Source: Euryodendron excelsum
Taxonomy: Eukaryota; Streptophyta; Magnoliopsida; Ericales; Pentaphylacaceae
Assembly (NCBI GenBank): GCA_033060915.1
Contig: CM065384.1
Span: 13,386,501 to 13,450,500 of the forward strand
Length of the DNA: 64,000 nucleotides
Direction of reading: 5' to 3'
Below the pieces are notes generated by a model. The model was not told where the DNA came from. It was given only the letters and a program-made list of their open reading frames with translations, and did not search any database. Both the position numbers and the translations under genes were made by a program. Within the stretch, counting starts at the first letter, position 1; every line of letters begins with the position of its first letter. Of the stretch, positions 59,351 to 64,000 are shown in pieces.

Positions 59351-60841
59351 GAGAGAAAAATGACCTGGCGCCTGTTGCAGTGGCGCTAGGCAAAAATTCC
59401 TTATACCGCCACTAGGAGTGGGCGCCTGTACTAGTGACTACCACATAATATTTAGCCTGACTTCACTAGGAGTGACTTTGGAAGATCAGGGAATGGTTTA
59501 AGAGGCCGGGAATAGCCCAGAAGGCCAGAAAGGGACAAGAACCCTTAGAATAGTGTCTCGGGGTTAGTAGACTTGAAAAATGATATGAAGATGTGACGGA
59601 AGGGTTGACCGGGCTATTAGGGGCAAAACAGTCAATCGAGATGAAATATTAACAAGATGGACTCGGAATATCCTGGAAGAAGACTCGAGGTTTGGAAACA
59701 TTACTTAGCATGCTCCAAGAGGTTATCGGTTTGATACCCAGAGCTGGTGTGGTTGGAACAGGTGACGTGCCCAACAGGGCCAAAACGACCATTTAGCACC
59801 GGGTTTGCCGGAACTGACTCAAAATGATCTGGAAGATAAGAGAAGGTCGAGAATACTATAAGAAGCATTCTCGAAAGACTACCGGTTTGATATTCAGAGT
59901 CGGTATGGTTCCCAGGGCGCTCGGATGCCTAGGGGCAAAATGGTCATCTTGGCCAGAATGTCTTGGAATTGGCCCGAAATTGACTAGAAAGCACTTAATC
60001 ATACTGGATTGTCTTTAAGACAATCTTAGAAGGGCGGACTTACCATTTTGAGAACTTAGGTACTTTCCCAAGAAATGAGTTGAAAATGAGCCTTGGGGCA
60101 GTTTGGTCATTTTTCACCAGAGTGGGCTAGCAGACATTGGTGTTGACCTCGGTTTTGAGTGTTTTTGTCACTCTGACGGTGGTCCCGTGAGATAGGGGTT
60201 TGTCGACAATTCTCTATATTGACATACTTGCGAGTGTTTCCGCCACTCTGACGGTTGCGATGTTTACGAGTATTTTTGTTACTCTAACGAGTCGCGATCA
60301 TTCTAGAAACTACCTGATCTTGGGAAGCTGCTAGGTGGACTTAGCGCCTAGGGAATCAACTTTCTCAAAAGGCATGCCGAAATGGACATTTCTTCATTGG
60401 CGGACTAGCAGGCACCAAAGGTGGACCGTTCTACCATTTAGGGGACTTAGGGTCTCGTCCCGATCGACGGGTTTGAAGGGACTTACTTTTTTGAAGAGTT
60501 CTCTCGAAAATGTGCCGGACAGGATGGACTTATCACCTTGAGGAATCAACTATCTCGAAAGGTGTGCCAGAATGGATTTGGAATTGGAATTGGATTGGAA
60601 CTGGACTAGAAAATGGGACTTACCATCTTCAAGAAGATGTGCCCACTGGAATTGGACCGAATAATGCCCCAAGGGCACTTTGGTCATTTTGCCTTTATTT
60701 GGGCCCAATGGACCCGCAAAGCGATTGAGTGACGGGATTAGACTTGGAGAGTTGATTCAAATTGGAATATGTCCATATTGACTTAAACTCAAGTTTGGAC
60801 GAACTGGAGACTGCCATGTGGGTAAAAATGGGGTGCTTACA

Positions 60842-61302
60842 GCTACCCCTTTTTTCTGTCTTCACTAGTCGAAGACAGAAAACGATTAGAGCAAGAGTCC
60901 CATGATGACCGTGAGGCGGTCGAAGGGACGGACTTTCAAAAATTTCAAAAACAGGAGTTTGGAAATAGATATCGGGCCCAAAAGGTGTTTGAAATCAAGT
61001 TTTAGCAGGAAAAAGGGCATGATTGCCCGGAATTGGAAACTAGCGCCACTAGCAATGGCACCTTTGTTAAAAGTGGCTTGGCACCACTGCTAGTGGTGCT
61101 AGGCCTCTAATAAAAACCAGCATATGCTGGTTCGACGCTGCTGCGAGATTTGAGAGATTTTTGAAAAACCGAGAGGCTTTGCAAGGAAATCGACTTGGAC
61201 ATTGAAAGAGCGCTTCAAAGGGACCACGAGGGATTGCCGAAAGCAGACACCGTCGCCGAAAAAGTCGCCAAAAGAAAAGATTTCGTCGGAGAACTCCAAG
61301 AG
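60842..61302 (+). promoter_or_regulatory. Polypurine tract (minus) and promoter/exon 1 region of the antisense PMD gene (plus)
   Basis: The first ~18 bases are the minus-strand polypurine tract. 61037-61104 carries AGCGCCACTAGCAATGGCAC and GGCACCACTGCTAGTGGTGC palindromes. An 18-bp perfect palindrome AACCAGCATATGCTGGTT is at 61115-61132. GC-richer sequence follows up to the donor AAGAG/GTGAGTTTT (intron starts 61303). I infer that 61133-61302 is noncoding exon 1. No start site can be fixed from sequence alone. Confidence 0.55.
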
Positions 61303-62012
61303 GTGAGTTTTTTATTTTATGGTGATTTCGATGTGTAAAATTCCGTTTGTGCCATGTGAACAGTGAAAATTGATGTTTTGAACACTGTGGTGAAGTTATT
61401 TTTGCATTTTGGTGCTCATTTGATTGAATGTAAGTGATTTTACGTGGTTATGTAAAAGGGGTTTCTGCAAGAAAATAGGAAAAATTAAGAAAATTGACAA
61501 ATTATTAGAGTTTAGAATTTAGAAAAAGTTGGGAACATTTTGGAAAACATTTGAAATTATTTTGAGAAATTTTAGGACAACTTTGAAAATAATTGATTTA
61601 TTGAAAAATAAAACAAGTCTTGTGAAAAGCTTAGAATTTGAAAAAGTGTGCGCGGGGTGTTGATGTTAAGTGATTGTGACGTTGTCCAGTATTGATGTTG
61701 TGGGTGTTGTATGAACCATTTTTAAGCAGAACTTTGCCAATTTGTTTTTTTTTTTTAGAAATTAGGAAAAGGTTGGAATAATTTTAGAATGAAATCTATT
61801 TGAAGGAAAAAGACAGAAAACCCTTGAGATTTAGAAAATTCATTTTGACTCGATGTTGAAAAATCAAAATGTGTCAGAAATTCATTTTGACTTATCACTT
61901 GAAATCTTTTTATTATTTGTTTGTTTTTAATTTTATTTTTTTCCCTTCTGCTTTTGTTTCTTATTTGCATATACTGTATATTAACACCTCTTATCTTGGC
62001 TTACCTTTTGAG
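61303..62012 (+). other. Intron 1 of the right PMD pseudogene
   Basis: The intron runs from GTGAGTTTTTTATTTTATGG to TTACCTTTTGAG, one base before the ATG at 62014. It is AT-rich, with the purine-rich units typical of the family (AAAATTCATTTTGACTCGAT). The donor is identical to that of the left copy (8063). Confidence 0.6.
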
Positions 62013-62013
62013 G

Positions 62014-63859
62014 ATGTCAGATGCGGGTGATGATGGTTCCAAGAGGAGACGCCACACCAGGAAGGCGGCTTGGACCGATTCTATTAGCAGTTCTAGCCGA
62101 TTTAGGGGTAGTTAGCAATCTATTGGACAGGCATTATCTAGTCAGAGCAGACGGGGGAGTAGACCACCAGTCGACCCCTTCCCTCCGGTTGAGCAGGCCT
62201 TTGAAGAGGAGAGTGGTGTAGAGGAGGAGGTAACAGGTCTTGGCGATCAGGTGATTGGTTACGAGAGAGCATCCATTCGGCACAGATAAACAGACGTTGA
62301 GTTAGGCGACTTGGAGGTACCAAACATTCCACCGCTGGGGGATCTTGCCTATCATCCCAATGTGTATTCTGGATAACATTTGCCCCCTCCGCGGGTACAC
62401 ACAGCTTTTAGAGGGGCTGTCCATCAGGTGTTTGTAGTTATGCAGCTGGTCACTCCATCCTACCATGCTTTCTTGGCTGAGATTGGGTTCGGGGCTTTCA
62501 TAGGGTTATAAGCTAACCGCCTGAACCGACATCTGGTGATGACACTTATCGAGAGGTGGTTTGGAGAGACTGGGACTTTCCATTTTGTCGGTTTTGAGCT
62601 GGGACCTACTCCTTTGGATTGGGCTATCATCATAGGGCTTTCCTTCGTTGGTTGGCAGATCACCGTGTAGTCAGTCATGAGAGGCGATGCATGCATTCTG
62701 CTGGACTTGCCCCCTCTTAAGCGTTTTGCTTTCCCAGTCTCCTGGCTTAGTTGGGATGACAATACTTTTTTTGTTGAGCCACCACCTGCCCATTGAGACA
62801 TCATGAGGCGACAACTTGTTTTGTACATCATTTTCAGCTACTTCTGTAACAACAACAAGTCGCTTATGCCTTTTAGATTTGTGAGCATAGTAGCGGATCT
62901 TGGGGCCTTGTTTGAGCTGGATTGGGGGTCCTTATCCTTCGGCTACTTCCTGCGATTGATGCGGGTTCGGACTTCCTCTTATTAGGGTAGCATGACTGGT
63001 TTCTGGCCTTTCCTTATCTCGTGGAGCTACAAGTATCTACCTATTTGTCGCCTAGCAGTTATCGGGGATGACCTTTATCCTTGTGCTTTAAGGTGGGCTC
63101 GTGACCGGGTAGCCCAGTGATTGGAGATCACTGACTTCGTGAGGCTTTGGGCTAACCTGGAGCTCATTGAGGCGAGGGATGTGACTTAGCGGCCCTTCAT
63201 TGGATTAGTTCATTATGAGACGGTGCGGTACTTGGTCCTGTAGTCCCTATCGAGGGCTTCTTCTCTCAGCGATGATTCTTGGGAGTCCTACTTAGGAGAC
63301 CGACACTGGTTTCCGTTTCGTGAGGACTTCTGGTCAACAGGAGATCTACCGAAGTACATGTTTGGGCCTTTGGTGAAGGGAGTTCTTATTCCCTATCAGG
63401 AGCGCCAGCGGGGTGTCAGGTTTTTGCTTCCTCTAGATAAGGACTATGCTACGCACTTTGGGGCACATTTTGCCAGTGCCTTCATCCAGTTTAAGGTAGT
63501 AGTTGGCGGATATGCTGTGGGCCAGGAGGTGGTCGACCTATGGCACCGTGCCAAGGGATGCATGCCCCAGGCTGAGTTTACTGCTATGAGAAACTAAGGG
63601 GACCAGTACCAAATGGAGAGGGATCAGTACCAGGCAGAGGTAGCTTCCTTGATAGCTCAGTTAGCCCATATAGGAGGTAGCGGGGTATGTTGTCTGTTCC
63701 TTCCTTTTTGCTTTGCTATTGTTTAGTTATTCCTTCCTGTTGCTGACTCTAATTCTGTCTTTTTTGCAAGATGCTGGTGCTTCTATTAGTTATCCCCCTC
63801 CTCCGGATCCAAGTTTCAAAGATTTCGATCCCACGAACATTGACTTTGATCTTTTATAG
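62014..63859 (+). pseudogene. Antisense plant mobile domain (PMD) gene, right copy, best preserved
   Basis: The large exon (62014-63684, 557 codons) keeps one frame throughout. It has MSDAGDDGSKRRR, a serine/arginine-rich and proline-rich N-terminus (to ~residue 90), then the PMD core: LNRHLVMTLIERWFGETGTF, FELGPTPLDWAIIIGLSFVG (residues ~170-220), and a C-terminal block DYATHFGAHFASAFIQFKVV. A coiled-coil-like tail follows (DQYQMERDQYQAEVASLIAQ). A GTATGT donor at 63685 and TTTTTTGCAAG at 63770 bound an 86-bp intron. The last exon encodes ...DPTNIDFDLL and a stop at 63857. Eleven in-frame stops make it a pseudogene. It is family-level similar to MAIN/PMD proteins, some of which act in silencing and development in plants. 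The role inside the element is unknown. Confidence 0.85.
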
Positions 63860-64000
63860 ATGCCCCTGGTGGAGACCCTGATCTTCTTTTGCCCTTATCT
63901 TGGAGATATATTTATGTTAGACATTTTTAATTTTGTAGATTTTGCACAAAGGTAGACATTTATGATTTAGATAGTTAGGTGTATGGACATGCCGAAATAT
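63860..64000 (+). other. 3' flank of PMD gene
   Basis: AT-rich sequence after the stop, with TTTTTAATTTTGTAG and possible poly-A signals but none clear. The window ends here, inside the minus-strand element. Confidence 0.4.

Larger units (their letters stand above)
56630..60841 (-). mobile_element. 3' LTR of right-hand element, 4.2 kb, full length
   Basis: The plus strand starts TGTCACGCCTAG and ends GGTGCTTACA. Conserved blocks lie at 56995-57080 and 57385-57470. The purine-rich region (57480-58900) includes a local 16-bp array at 57796-57859. AGGGTTT motifs lie at 59195-59265, TATA at 59343-59350 and ~157-bp repeats at 59620-60110. The TATA-proximal palindromes are partly deleted here. Confidence 0.88.
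56630..64000 (-). mobile_element. Family A element, minus strand, 3' end (continues beyond the window)
   Basis: The 3' LTR 56630-60841, polypurine tract and interior with an antisense PMD pseudogene all read in the minus orientation. It is inserted in copia gag. The five bases on the left are ATTCT (56625-56629), the predicted target duplication to be found past the right edge. It is younger than the copia copy it interrupts. Confidence 0.85.

Noticed and set aside
62460..62831. A 123-residue minus-strand open frame
   Set aside because: It lies opposite the PMD core. The plus strand gives a recognisable domain and this frame gives none.

Overview
This is plant nuclear DNA, almost certainly from a eudicot with a repeat-rich genome. 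I see no host gene, rRNA or tRNA. Nearly all 64 kb can be assigned to nested, mostly decayed LTR retrotransposons. The main family (family A) has giant LTRs of about 3.9-5.1 kb. They start TGTAAGCACCC, end in CA (typically ...CACGACA), and are followed after two bases by a primer binding site of the type TGGCGACTCCACTGGGGAC. LTR size, primer site, a variable repeat-filled 3' region and an antisense extra gene before the 3' LTR all fit the Tat/Ogre branch of Ty3/gypsy. No gag-pol of this family is visible, so the visible elements are non-autonomous or lack their coding part in this window.

Layout. 1-12339: 3' portion of a plus-strand family A element, with an antisense plant-mobile-domain (PMD) pseudogene at 4949-6807 and its 3' LTR at 8466-12339; a solo LTR of a second family (family B) sits inside at 433-3792. 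12340-17614: a plus leader, a family B LTR fragment, then a minus leader and minus LTR, together an inverted arrangement. 17615-28620: a complete 11.0-kb minus-strand non-autonomous family A element with a perfect CCTTC target duplication, nested in that minus LTR, which resumes at 28626-29110. 29111-38692: a second plus element end with a very diverged PMD relic, split by a 5.1-kb solo LTR (32609-37708). 38693-46033: truncated minus LTRs, a leader, and a plus LTR split by another solo LTR with perfect AAGAT duplication (42258-45343). 46041-52772: minus 3' LTR and internal low-complexity DNA. 52773-56629: an unassigned segment, then a Ty1/copia 5' end (LTR, Met-type primer site, leader, broken gag). 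56630-64000: the 3' end of another minus-strand family A element, inserted in the copia gag and carrying the best-preserved antisense PMD pseudogene (62014-63859).

The most interesting biology is the antisense PMD gene. It has a noncoding first exon, a polypurine-rich intron, a ~557-codon exon, a short second intron and a tiny last exon, and this structure is kept in two copies. Its upstream region carries the same GGCGCC/TGGCACCACT palindromes that lie just upstream of the TATA box in the LTRs. The right-hand copy keeps one open frame over ~557 codons except for 11 stops, most of which look like C-to-T changes, and some stops are shared with the left copy.
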